Both the position numbers and the translations under genes were made by a program. This document shows, one piece after another, positions 1 through 6,400 of a stretch of 7,149 nucleotides of DNA. Within the stretch, counting starts at the first letter, position 1. Every line of letters begins with the position of its first letter. The notes under the pieces were generated by a model. That model was not told the DNA's origin. It was given only the letters and a program-made list of their open reading frames with translations, and made no database searches. Source of the DNA: Desulfobacterales bacterium HSG17 (GTDB taxonomy: Bacteria > Desulfobacterota > Desulfobacteria > Desulfobacterales > Desulfococcaceae); contig JAUCGD010000164.1 of the NCBI GenBank assembly GCA_030377945.1, positions 1-7,149 of the forward strand, written 5' to 3'.

Positions 1-27
1 GAATGCAACTAAAGGCAGGGGGGAATT

Positions 28-396
28 ATGGCAAAACTGAGCATTCAGGATCTAAAGAAAATAAAAGAAAATGCAGCAAAAGGTATTTCCTTAAGACAGG
101 AAAAAGGGCGTATTAAGGTGACTGTTCATATGGGAACATGTGGAATAGCAGCAGGTGCCCGTCCAGTAATGAGCACTCTTGTGGAAGAGATAGCTCAGGC
201 AGACAGGCAGGACATTCAGGTTGTGGCTTCCAGCTGCATGGGAATGTGCAGCAGTGAACCCAATGTTACTGTGCAGGTGGAGGCAGAGGAACCGATTATT
301 TATCAAAAAATGACGGCTAACAAGATGCGCCAGGTTTTTAAAAGGCATATTCTTTTAGGCGAGGTACAGACAGATTTTGCCCTGGCGAAGATGTAG
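28..396 (+). CDS. hndB: HndB-like small thioredoxin-fold [2Fe-2S] ferredoxin-domain protein
   Basis: This 122-residue soluble protein resembles HndB of NADP-reducing hydrogenases and the thioredoxin-like ferredoxin domain of NuoE/HydC. The fold signature is a beta strand leading to GTCGIAAGA (residues 36-44), then VVASSCMGMC (65-74) and a typical C-terminal region. Visible cysteines are C38, C70 and C74. The fourth ligand of the usual C-x4-C...C-x3-C pattern is absent, with glycine at that position, so a normal [2Fe-2S] cluster is doubtful and the protein may be structural or carry an atypical cluster. The start is supported by a purine-rich ribosome binding site (AGGGGGG, 17-23) four bases upstream. 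The gene ends in TAG at 394-396, six bases before the first ATG of the next gene and in the same reading frame. By family it is an accessory subunit of the flavin-iron-sulfur module encoded next. The family call is firm; the exact electron-transfer role is inferred. Confidence 0.85.
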   Translation: MAKLSIQDLKKIKENAAKGISLRQEKGRIKVTVHMGTCGIAAGARPVMSTLVEEIAQADRQDIQVVASSCMGMCSSEPNVTVQVEAEEPIIYQKMTANKMRQVFKRHILLGEVQTDFALAKM

Positions 397-402
397 CAGG
401 AG
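397..402 (+). promoter_or_regulatory. Ribosome binding site that favours the second ATG of the NuoF-like gene
   Basis: The sequence CAGGAG directly abuts the ATG at 403, leaving no spacer. It lies six bases before the in-frame ATG at 409. Normal Shine-Dalgarno spacing therefore favours translation from 409, giving 595 residues instead of 597. The conserved domain begins after either start, so function is unaffected. Confidence 0.55.
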
Positions 403-2196
403 ATGAAAATGAATAAAATTAGAACTGAGTTATTATTGTGCGGTGGTACAGGGTGTCACTCTACCGGCAGTCTTAAATTTCGTGATGCCCTTCAAAAAGA
501 GCTTGATAATCAAGGGCTTGGCAAAGAAGTAAAAATAGTTGAAACCGGGTGTAACGGATTCTGCGCTGTTGGCCCTGTAATGCTTGTCCAGCCTGAAGGT
601 ATTTTTTATCAACAGCTTAAAGAAAAAGATGTTCCTGAACTGGTTGAAGAACATTTTCTTAAAGGTCGTCCTGTTAAAAGGCTTTTTTACAAAGAAACTG
701 CATCAAAAGAAATTATTCCTCAAATGGATGATATTCCTTTTTTCGCGCACCAGGTACTCAGAACCATGCGCAACAAGGGTATTATTGATCCAGAGGTTAT
801 TGAAGATTATATTGCAAGAGACGGTTATTTCGGAGCAGCAAAGGCATTAACCGAAATGACACCTGCACAGATCATTGAAGAAATGAAAACATCCGGTATG
901 CGGGGGCGGGGCGGGGCAGGTTTCCCCACAGGTATGAAATGGGATTTTGCCAGTAAAAGTCCTGGAGATGAAAAATATGTTCTGTGTAACGCAGATGAGG
1001 GTGACCCAGGTGCGTTCATGGACAGGAGTATTCTTGAGGCTGACCCCCATGCTGTGCTTGAGGGAATGATTATTGCCGCAAAAGCCATAAATGCCACCAA
1101 AGGATATATTTATGCCAGGACAGAATATCCCCTGGCAATAAAACGCCTTGAAATTGCCATAGCCCAGGCTAAAGAGTATGGATTTTTAGGTGATGATATT
1201 CTTGGAACCGGATTTAATTTTGAAATTGAAATATATCAGGGTGCCGGAGCTTTTGTGTGCGGTGAAGAAACCGCTCTCATGCGTTCCATTGAAGGAAAAA
1301 GAGGAATGCCCAGACCCAGACCTCCTTTTCCTGCTCATAAGGGCCTCTGGGAAAAGCCCACCATATTAAACAATGTTGAAACCCTTGCAAATGTTCCCCA
1401 GATTATTCTTCACGGGGGTAAGTGGTATTCCAGCATTGGAACCGCAACAAGTAAAGGCACAAAGGTTTTTGCAATTTCAGGTGACGTAAACAATATAGGT
1501 CTGGTTGAAGTTCCCATGGGAACACCCCTTAGAACACTTATTTATGATGTTGGCGGCGGTATTCCCGATAAAAAGAAATTCAAGGCAGTTCAGCTCGGTG
1601 GACCTTCAGGCGGATGTGTTCCCGAACACCTGTTAGACACTCTTGTTGATTACGAGGAAATAGCAAAAGTCGGGGCAATCATGGGCTCAGGCGGTGCTAT
1701 TGTCATGGACGAAAACACCTGTATGGTTGACATGGCCCGTTTTTTCATGGATTTTATCCAGGATGAATCCTGTGGTAAATGTACTCCATGCAGGGAGGGA
1801 ACCAAACGGCTTCTTGAAATTTTGGAAAAAATATGTGACGGACGCGGAGAGCCTGAAGATATTGATATTTTGGAAGAACTTTCAGAAACTATAAAAGAGG
1901 CCTCCCTTTGCGGTCTGGGACAGACAGCGCCCAACCCGGTTTTGTCAACTTTAAGATATTTCAAAGATGAATATTATGCACATATTAATGACAAAAAATG
2001 TCCTGCAAAACGATGTGCAGCACTCCTGGCATTTGAAGTTGACGCGGACAAGTGTAAAAAATGCGGGCTTTGCTTTAAAGCCTGTCCCACAGATGCCATT
2101 ATATGGAAGAAAAAGGAAGTAGCCGAGATTAATAAAGAAAAATGTGTTGAATGTCTTACATGTTTCAGCAAGTGTAAGTTTGACGCAATTAATTAA
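403..2196 (+). CDS. hndC: HydB/HndC/NuoF-type NADH-binding FMN iron-sulfur subunit
   Basis: This is the flavin-containing NAD(P)H-binding core subunit of HydB/HndC-type complexes, acting in the cytoplasm. Residues 8-95 form a thioredoxin-like [2Fe-2S] domain with C13, C18, C50 and C54. Residues about 110-520 are the NuoF-type flavoprotein. It has the NADH/FMN glycine-rich loop GRGGAGFPTG (168-177), NADEGDPGAF (196-205) and GAGAFVCGEETAL (280-292). The [4Fe-4S] site is SCGKCTPC (456-463) plus C503. The C-terminus carries a CPAKRC motif (533-538) and a 2x[4Fe-4S] ferredoxin: C551, C554, C557, C561 and C581, C584, C587, C591. The extra N- and C-terminal domains distinguish HydB/HndC proteins from plain respiratory NuoF, and HydB is the bifurcating subunit in HydABC and Stn complexes. 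All ligands look intact. It lies between the HndB-like gene and the RnfB-GltD gene, apparently in one operon. The listed start is the first ATG; 409 is the better-spaced one. Nucleotide preference (NADH or NADPH) cannot be read from the sequence. Confidence 0.93.
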   Translation: MKMNKIRTELLLCGGTGCHSTGSLKFRDALQKELDNQGLGKEVKIVETGCNGFCAVGPVMLVQPEGIFYQQLKEKDVPELVEEHFLKGRPVKRLFYKETASKEIIPQMDDIPFFAHQVLRTMRNKGIIDPEVIEDYIARDGYFGAAKALTEMTPAQIIEEMKTSGMRGRGGAGFPTGMKWDFASKSPGDEKYVLCNADEGDPGAFMDRSILEADPHAVLEGMIIAAKAINATKGYIYARTEYPLAIKRLEIAIAQAKEYGFLGDDILGTGFNFEIEIYQGAGAFVCGEETALMRSIEGKRGMPRPRPPFPAHKGLWEKPTILNNVETLANVPQIILHGGKWYSSIGTATSKGTKVFAISGDVNNIGLVEVPMGTPLRTLIYDVGGGIPDKKKFKAVQLGGPSGGCVPEHLLDTLVDYEEIAKVGAIMGSGGAIVMDENTCMVDMARFFMDFIQDESCGKCTPCREGTKRLLEILEKICDGRGEPEDIDILEELSETIKEASLCGLGQTAPNPVLSTLRYFKDEYYAHINDKKCPAKRCAALLAFEVDADKCKKCGLCFKACPTDAIIWKKKEVAEINKEKCVECLTCFSKCKFDAIN

Positions 2197-2226
2197 ATAA
2201 ACGTTAAGTTTCAAGGAGCATAGAGC

Positions 2227-4332
2227 ATGATAGAAGCCGTTTTTATTATGGGAGGCCTGGGAGTTGTTGTTGGTGTCGGCCTGGCCGCTGCATCCAAGAT
2301 ATTTTATGTGTATGTTGACCCCCAGATCCTGGCAGTAGATGACGTACTTCCGGGCGCAAATTGCGGGGGATGCGGATATCCGGGATGTACATCAAATGCA
2401 GAAGCCATTGTAGCCGGAAAATCATCACCCAATTCCTGTGTTGCAGCAGGGATTGAAACAGCAGAAGCCATTGCAGCGCTCATGGGAGTTGCAATTGAAG
2501 CCACAGAACCTGATATTGCAAAATCAGGATGTTATTTTGGAACCCAGGACGCAGATACACGTTTTATCTATAACGGGTTAAGTGACTGCCGGGCAGCATC
2601 TCTTTTAAGCGGGGGTATGAAAACCTGTACCATAGGCTGTATCGGCCTTGGCAGCTGCGCCCTTGCCTGTCCCTTTGACGCCATTGTTATGGGACCTGAG
2701 AATCTTCCAATAGTTGACGCAGAAAAATGTACTGGATGCGGAACATGTGAAAGGGTCTGCCCCAAACATATTATTACATTGTCATCTGTTACCAGACGAA
2801 TCCTCAAAGAATATACTGAAGATCAATGCACCACTCCCTGCCAGAGAGAATGTCCGGCAGGAATTGACATCAGGGAATATATTAACCAGATTCAACTGGG
2901 AGATTATAACAGGGCTGTTCAGGTTATAAAGGAAAGAAATCCTTTTCCCACAGTCATAGGAAGAATCTGTCCCCGTCCCTGTGAAGACAGCTGCCGAAGA
3001 AATTATATTGATGATCCGGTTGCCATAAATTTTCTCAAACGCTTTGTTGCAGACTATGAAAAAGACAGCGGAAAGCGGGTATTGCCTTATAAAGCTCCTG
3101 ATACAGGCCGCAAGATTGCAGTTGTGGGCGGTGGTGTACAGGGACTTTCAACAGCATTCTTTTCAGCACGCCTTGGTCATGATACCACAGTATTTGAAGC
3201 CACTTCAAAAACAGGCGGTCTTTTGCGTTCTGCCATAGCCTCAGATCGACTTTCTGCTGAAGTGATTGACTGGGATATTGACGGAATTACAGAAATGGGA
3301 GTTGCAACCCAAACAGGTAAATCCCTTGGAAAAGATTTTACAATAGCTTCCCTTCTTGGAGATTATGAATCTGTTTTTCTTGCCACAGGAGGATGGGACA
3401 GCCGTCTGACCCGCCTTGGCGGAACTGAAATTGAAGAATTGTTTCCAGGAGCCTGTCTCCAGATAGATCTTATCAAATCCGATTCAGAGCGTCATAACAA
3501 GCTTTCCTGCGGGAAAAACGTAGTTATTGCAGGGGGCGGAAAAACCGGTCTGGATGCTGCAAAAATATGCCGGGATCTTGGTTCTGAAAATATTACAATG
3601 CTTTTCCGTGAAAATCGTGAAGATTTGCCAAAAGATGCCATAGCACTGCTTGCTGAACTTGAAGAAGAAAACGCCATTACCCCGGTATTCAATGCTGGTG
3701 TCAATCGCGTTTTTGGTGAAGGCAATCAGCTGGAACAGGTTGAATACATTGATATAAATACAAAAGAAACCTTTATGGTTTCTGCCCGTAACCTGTTTAT
3801 AGCAGCAGGCCGTTTCCCTGAAATGATCTTTACAAAAACCATGACAGAAGAAAATGGGGAACAGGAAGCAGAGCAGACACCTGAAACAGCATCTGAAGTA
3901 AAAACAGGCCCGGTTCAATGGACTGGAGTTCTTCCTTATAAAAAACCTGAATTTAAAGAAGAGCTGGGAATCTTTGCACAGGGCGATGTATTGACTGATT
4001 TTGCCGCAGCCATAAAAGCCATAGGAGCAGGCCGCCGCGCAGCAGCATCAATCCATAAGATAATGTACGGTATTCCTCTTGAACTGGAAGAAAATGTTGT
4101 AACTCCGTTATCTGATATTCAGGATGTTGACCATGTTGACTGTGTTGCTTCAAATAACCGTAATATTATGCCGATTTCCAATGCACAGGAACTGGCAGAA
4201 ACAGACATTCTTGAAAAAGGATATACAGAGCAGGAAGCAATAGCAGAAGCAAAACGCTGCCTCCAGTGCGGTTTAATCTGTTATGAAAAATCACCAACAA
4301 TGCTGATCCAAGCAAAAAATTCTGCTGCATAA
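2227..4332 (+). CDS. RnfB-like ferredoxin fused to GltD/NfnB-like FAD-NAD(P)H oxidoreductase, membrane-anchored
   Basis: This 701-residue two-part protein probably passes electrons between NAD(P)H, FAD and a chain of iron-sulfur clusters at the membrane. Residues 4-28 form one hydrophobic segment, as in RnfB. The PF04060-type [4Fe-4S] domain follows (C46, C49, C54, C71), then a region with C102 and C121. Next is a clostridial-RnfB-style double ferredoxin (C134, C138, C144, C148; C168, C171, C174, C178). Residues about 195-690 are GltD-like. The N-terminal cluster region has C201, C205, C209 and C248, C252, C256. The FAD loop is VVGGGVQG (299-306), with E324 ending the second strand. The second nucleotide loop is AGGGKTG (435-441), followed by R461 and R464 where NADPH-binding relatives carry arginines. 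GIFAQGD (581-587) is the C-terminal FAD motif. A tail CLQCGLIC (678-685) adds three cysteines. An acidic insert (about 540-560) looks like a flexible loop. AAGGAG (2213-2218) sits eight bases before the start, and the gap to the previous gene is 30 bases. The domain calls are firm; partners and direction of electron flow are inferred. Confidence 0.9.
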   Translation: MIEAVFIMGGLGVVVGVGLAAASKIFYVYVDPQILAVDDVLPGANCGGCGYPGCTSNAEAIVAGKSSPNSCVAAGIETAEAIAALMGVAIEATEPDIAKSGCYFGTQDADTRFIYNGLSDCRAASLLSGGMKTCTIGCIGLGSCALACPFDAIVMGPENLPIVDAEKCTGCGTCERVCPKHIITLSSVTRRILKEYTEDQCTTPCQRECPAGIDIREYINQIQLGDYNRAVQVIKERNPFPTVIGRICPRPCEDSCRRNYIDDPVAINFLKRFVADYEKDSGKRVLPYKAPDTGRKIAVVGGGVQGLSTAFFSARLGHDTTVFEATSKTGGLLRSAIASDRLSAEVIDWDIDGITEMGVATQTGKSLGKDFTIASLLGDYESVFLATGGWDSRLTRLGGTEIEELFPGACLQIDLIKSDSERHNKLSCGKNVVIAGGGKTGLDAAKICRDLGSENITMLFRENREDLPKDAIALLAELEEENAITPVFNAGVNRVFGEGNQLEQVEYIDINTKETFMVSARNLFIAAGRFPEMIFTKTMTEENGEQEAEQTPETASEVKTGPVQWTGVLPYKKPEFKEELGIFAQGDVLTDFAAAIKAIGAGRRAAASIHKIMYGIPLELEENVVTPLSDIQDVDHVDCVASNNRNIMPISNAQELAETDILEKGYTEQEAIAEAKRCLQCGLICYEKSPTMLIQAKNSAA

Positions 4333-4353
4333 AAAAGCAGGACAGCAGGGTAG

Positions 4354-4380
4354 GGTGGGTTAGCGACAGCGTAACCCACC
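4354..4380. repeat. REP-like GGTGGGTTA palindrome
   Basis: A perfect 9-base inverted repeat (GGTGGGTTA at 4354-4362, TAACCCACC at 4372-4380) flanks a nine-base GC-containing centre that can add two further pairs with one bulge. Palindromes of this GGTGGGTTA type recur in intergenic regions of many unrelated bacteria, and they resemble repetitive extragenic palindromes mobilised by RAYT-type TnpA transposases; that is general knowledge and was not tested here. No T-tract follows, so it is not a classical terminator itself. It lies 21 bases after the RnfB-GltD stop codon and could stabilise the 3' end of the operon transcript. Confidence 0.75.
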
Positions 4381-4397
4381 TATTTAACAAATAACAC

Positions 4398-4436
4398 AAC
4401 AGGGGCTGATTAATATCAATAATCGCCCCTGTTTTA
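4398..4436 (+). terminator. Intrinsic terminator ending the redox operon
   Basis: The left arm ACAGGGGC (4399-4406) pairs with GCCCCTGT (4425-4432). After one bulged T the stem continues with GATT (4408-4411) against AATC (4421-4424). The loop is AT-rich, and the 3' side is followed by a T-rich run (TTTTATTT, 4432-4439). The GC-rich base and trailing T-tract are the standard form of a Rho-independent terminator. It would stop transcription 66 or more bases after the RnfB-GltD stop and insulate the glycosyltransferase gene that begins 20 bases later. Confidence 0.8.
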
Positions 4437-4455
4437 TTTCTGCCAAAACATTCCC

Positions 4456-5166
4456 ATGCCAAATAAATCCAATTTTGCCATTGTTATCCCGGTGTACAAT
4501 CATGAACAAATGATCCGGGATGTAGTCAAAAAATCCCTGAAACTTAACCTTCCTGTTTTTGTTGTTGATGACGGTTCAACAGATTCAAGTTATCAAAATA
4601 TTAAAGATATTCCCAATATCAAAATCATCCGCCATTCATTCAACAAAGGCAAAGGCGCAGCACTTTTAACAGGCTTTATTGAAGCCTCAAAAACAGCAGA
4701 CTGGGCCATAACCCTTGATGCAGACGGCCAGCATAATCCTGATGATGCAATAAAGATGATCCAGGCCATCTCTGATAATAAACGACCTTTGATAATAGGA
4801 ATGAGAACAGGCATGTCAGGAACAAATATTCCCTGGACAAGCCGTTTTGGACGCAAATTCTCAAATTTTTGGGTATGGGCTTCAGGAGGATTATGGCTAA
4901 ATGATACACAAACCGGGTTTAGAATCTATCCTTTACCTGAAGTCCTTAACCTGAATGTAAAAGCCAGGCGATTTCAGTTTGAAGTAGAAGTGCTTGCAAA
5001 AGCAATGTGGAAAAAAATACCCATAATTGAAGCGCCTGTAAGCGTAAGCTACAATCCCGGAACCAAAAGAATTTCACATTTCAGACCTTTTAGAGATTTT
5101 ATAAGAAATTCAAGTACATTTACCAGTTTGATATTTCAAAGAATATTCAATAATATAAAACCATGA
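4456..5166 (+). CDS. Family 2 glycosyltransferase (dolichol/polyprenyl-phosphate sugar transferase-like)
   Basis: This 236-residue GT-A fold enzyme should transfer a sugar from a nucleotide donor to a lipid or lipid-linked acceptor on the cytoplasmic face of the membrane. Motifs in order: IVIPVYNHE (9-17); the nucleotide-binding VVDDGSTD (36-43); NKGKGAAL (63-70); the metal-binding DADGQHNP (88-95) with its D-x-D; DTQTGFR (150-156); and the acceptor-side segment RFQFEVEVLAKA (172-183). Together these match the DPM1/polyprenyl-phosphate branch of GT2. There is no C-terminal membrane domain, so it is a short, catalytic-domain-only form. The ATG at 4456 is the only start that keeps the first strand, but no convincing Shine-Dalgarno sequence precedes it, and it sits only 20 bases after the terminator. 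Its stop codon overlaps the next start in ATGA (5163-5166), so the two products are probably made together. The sugar and acceptor are unknown. Confidence 0.88.
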   Translation: MPNKSNFAIVIPVYNHEQMIRDVVKKSLKLNLPVFVVDDGSTDSSYQNIKDIPNIKIIRHSFNKGKGAALLTGFIEASKTADWAITLDADGQHNPDDAIKMIQAISDNKRPLIIGMRTGMSGTNIPWTSRFGRKFSNFWVWASGGLWLNDTQTGFRIYPLPEVLNLNVKARRFQFEVEVLAKAMWKKIPIIEAPVSVSYNPGTKRISHFRPFRDFIRNSSTFTSLIFQRIFNNIKP

Positions 5167-6059
5167 ACAAATTATTCTACAAAATTATTACAAATCTCCC
5201 GGAAAATCTGGGCTTATGTATATTTAAAATATATGCAGGTATTGTTTCCACAGGCTTTTTCCTTCTTTTCCCCAACCGGGTATTAATAGGTGTAAAGTTC
5301 TATCAGGCATTATTTCCCGATAAAGACAGGCTTTATCATATATGGTGCGCATGGAAGCAGTTTCATAATTTCACAACTGTATTTACAGACAGACTGCAAC
5401 TCCAAAAATCTGATCTTAATACAAACAGGAAAATTTCATATACATCTTCAGGCTGGAACCATATTGAAGAAGCTGTAAAAAACAAAACAGGCGGCATTAT
5501 CCTCATGTCCCACATGGGAAACTGGGAAATGGCAGCCCATCTTTTTAAAAAGAAAATGCCGGATGCTCCCCTGCTGTTTTACATGGGCGTTAAACATAAA
5601 GAACAGATGGAAAATATCCAAAAGCAAAGCCTGACCCAAAGCGGTGTAAAGATAATAGCAGTAGATCAAACAGGCGGCTCACCTTTTGACCTGATAGAAG
5701 GCATAAGTTTTCTTAAATCAGGAGGTCTGGTTTCCCTTACAGGTGATATAATCTGGCATGAAAATCAAAGAAGCGTTGAAGTAGAGTTTTTAGGACAGAA
5801 AGCCATAATACCCGAAGTTCCTCATATATTTGCACTGCTTTCAGGGGTTCCCCTGTTTGTTTTTTTTGCCTTTCGTACAGGAGATAAACAATACCATTTC
5901 ACAATAACTAAACCGGCATTTATAAAATGCAGTTCCCGGAAAAACAGGAAAGCAGAAATTAAAAATTCAGCCCAAAACTACGCGAACCTGCTGGAAAAAG
6001 CCCTGAAGCAGCACCCTTTTCAGTGGTATCATTTTTCCCGGTTTATGAACCATGATTGA
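5163..6059 (+). CDS. LpxL/HtrB-like lysophospholipid-type acyltransferase
   Basis: This 298-residue protein belongs to the LpxL/HtrB lauroyl-acyltransferase family, which moves a fatty acyl chain from acyl-ACP to a hydroxyl of a (glyco)lipid at the inner membrane. The catalytic H-x4-D/E motif is SHMGNWE, with H117 and E122 (residues 116-122). It is preceded by a GGIILM strand and followed by the substrate-region segment around VSLTGDI (190-196). The C-terminal HPFQWYHFSRF (284-294) matches the P-x-Q-W-x-W/Y-x-H end of the family. A hydrophobic N-terminal stretch (about 16-42) may be a membrane anchor. The length is near the family norm. It overlaps the preceding glycosyltransferase by ATGA, implying translational coupling and a shared product. 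GT2 plus acyltransferase pairs also occur in aryl-polyene-type lipid clusters, but no polyketide-type genes are visible here. True lipid A acylation is less likely, because lpxL normally lies elsewhere. Confidence 0.87.
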   Translation: MNKLFYKIITNLPENLGLCIFKIYAGIVSTGFFLLFPNRVLIGVKFYQALFPDKDRLYHIWCAWKQFHNFTTVFTDRLQLQKSDLNTNRKISYTSSGWNHIEEAVKNKTGGIILMSHMGNWEMAAHLFKKKMPDAPLLFYMGVKHKEQMENIQKQSLTQSGVKIIAVDQTGGSPFDLIEGISFLKSGGLVSLTGDIIWHENQRSVEVEFLGQKAIIPEVPHIFALLSGVPLFVFFAFRTGDKQYHFTITKPAFIKCSSRKNRKAEIKNSAQNYANLLEKALKQHPFQWYHFSRFMNHD

Positions 6060-6088
6060 CTTGATTCTTATGATTGACTATGATTAGC
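6052..6088 (+). repeat. Degenerate 9-base tandem repeat (ATGATTGAC)
   Basis: ATGATTGAC occurs exactly at 6052-6060 and 6070-6078, with the related TTGATTCTT between them (6061-6069) and ATGATTAGC after them (6080-6088). The array covers the last codons of the acyltransferase gene and continues into the spacer. It coincides with the putative promoter of the toxin-antitoxin genes, so the repeated ATGATT could serve as operator half-sites. That role is inferred. Confidence 0.6.
6056..6084 (+). promoter_or_regulatory. Putative sigma-70-type promoter for the toxin-antitoxin genes
   Basis: TTGACT (6056-6061) and TATGAT (6079-6084) each match the -35 and -10 consensus at five of six positions and are separated by an ideal 17 bases. 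Transcription would begin near 6091, giving a leader of about 50 bases before the antitoxin ATG. The -35 element overlaps the stop codon of the acyltransferase gene. VapBC-type operons are usually autoregulated at such a site, and the repeated ATGATT elements here would suit that. Confidence 0.5.
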
Positions 6089-6139
6089 GAATGCATAATA
6101 ATATCTCTAAAACTTGATAAATAAGAAAGGTGAAAAGCT

Positions 6140-6400
6140 ATGGAAGCATTAAGAATCAAGAGCAGATTAATAAAAGACGGAGAAATATTTATTCAAAATC
6201 TACCACTAAACAGCGGAGATGAAGTTGAAATAACGGTTCTTTTCAGTTCCATAAAAGAAGAGAGGTCAACAGCGGCTGACTTGCTCAACTCTGATATTGT
6301 AGGTTTGTGGGAAAACAGAAACGATATAGATGATACTCCTGGATTTGCACGTAAACTGAGAGATAAAGCTCAAAGAAGGTTTGATTATGAAGCTGCTTGA
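6140..6400 (+). CDS. vapB: VapB-like type II antitoxin
   Basis: This 86-residue protein is a two-part antitoxin of the kind that accompanies VapC PIN toxins. Residues 1-36 are a beta-rich module (IKDGEIFIQNLPL, then GDEVEITV) resembling the AF2212/DUF104-like antitoxin N-terminus. Residues 47-80 are a helical tail with DIVGLWENRNDIDD and FARKLRDKAQRR; the 'S/D-x-V/I-G-L-W...R...I-x-D...A-R-x-L-R-x-x-A' pattern is typical of the segment that wraps the toxin. The start has AAAGG (6126-6130) upstream at good spacing. The 3' end overlaps the toxin start by 14 bases, the usual coupling for such pairs. It would bind its toxin and probably repress its own promoter. No DNA-binding motif is obvious to me. 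It looks intact although its partner is broken. Confidence 0.75.
   Translation: MEALRIKSRLIKDGEIFIQNLPLNSGDEVEITVLFSSIKEERSTAADLLNSDIVGLWENRNDIDDTPGFARKLRDKAQRRFDYEAA

Noticed and set aside
1..12. Tail of an upstream gene ending in TAA at 10-12
   Set aside because: Only three codons are visible, so no coding call can be supported. It is kept as a prediction in the findings.
1650..1964. Minus-strand open frame of 104 codons within the NuoF-like gene
   Set aside because: It is the antisense shadow of conserved iron-sulfur coding sequence, and its translation shows no family resemblance.
3484..3918. Open frame of 144 codons on the minus strand inside the RnfB-GltD gene
   Set aside because: It is antisense to a gene with clear, continuous domain motifs, its translation is rich in F, C and H with no recognisable pattern, and it has no ribosome binding site of note.
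4384..4416. Possible promoter for the glycosyltransferase (TTAACA ... TAATAT)
   Set aside because: The spacing is 21 bases, the matches are weak, and the elements lie inside the terminator stem.
4166..4462. Minus-strand open frame of 98 codons across the end of the RnfB-GltD gene and the terminator
   Set aside because: It crosses a terminator and a REP-like palindrome and overlaps a conserved gene end. Its hydrophobic look comes from reverse reading of codons for small and acidic residues.
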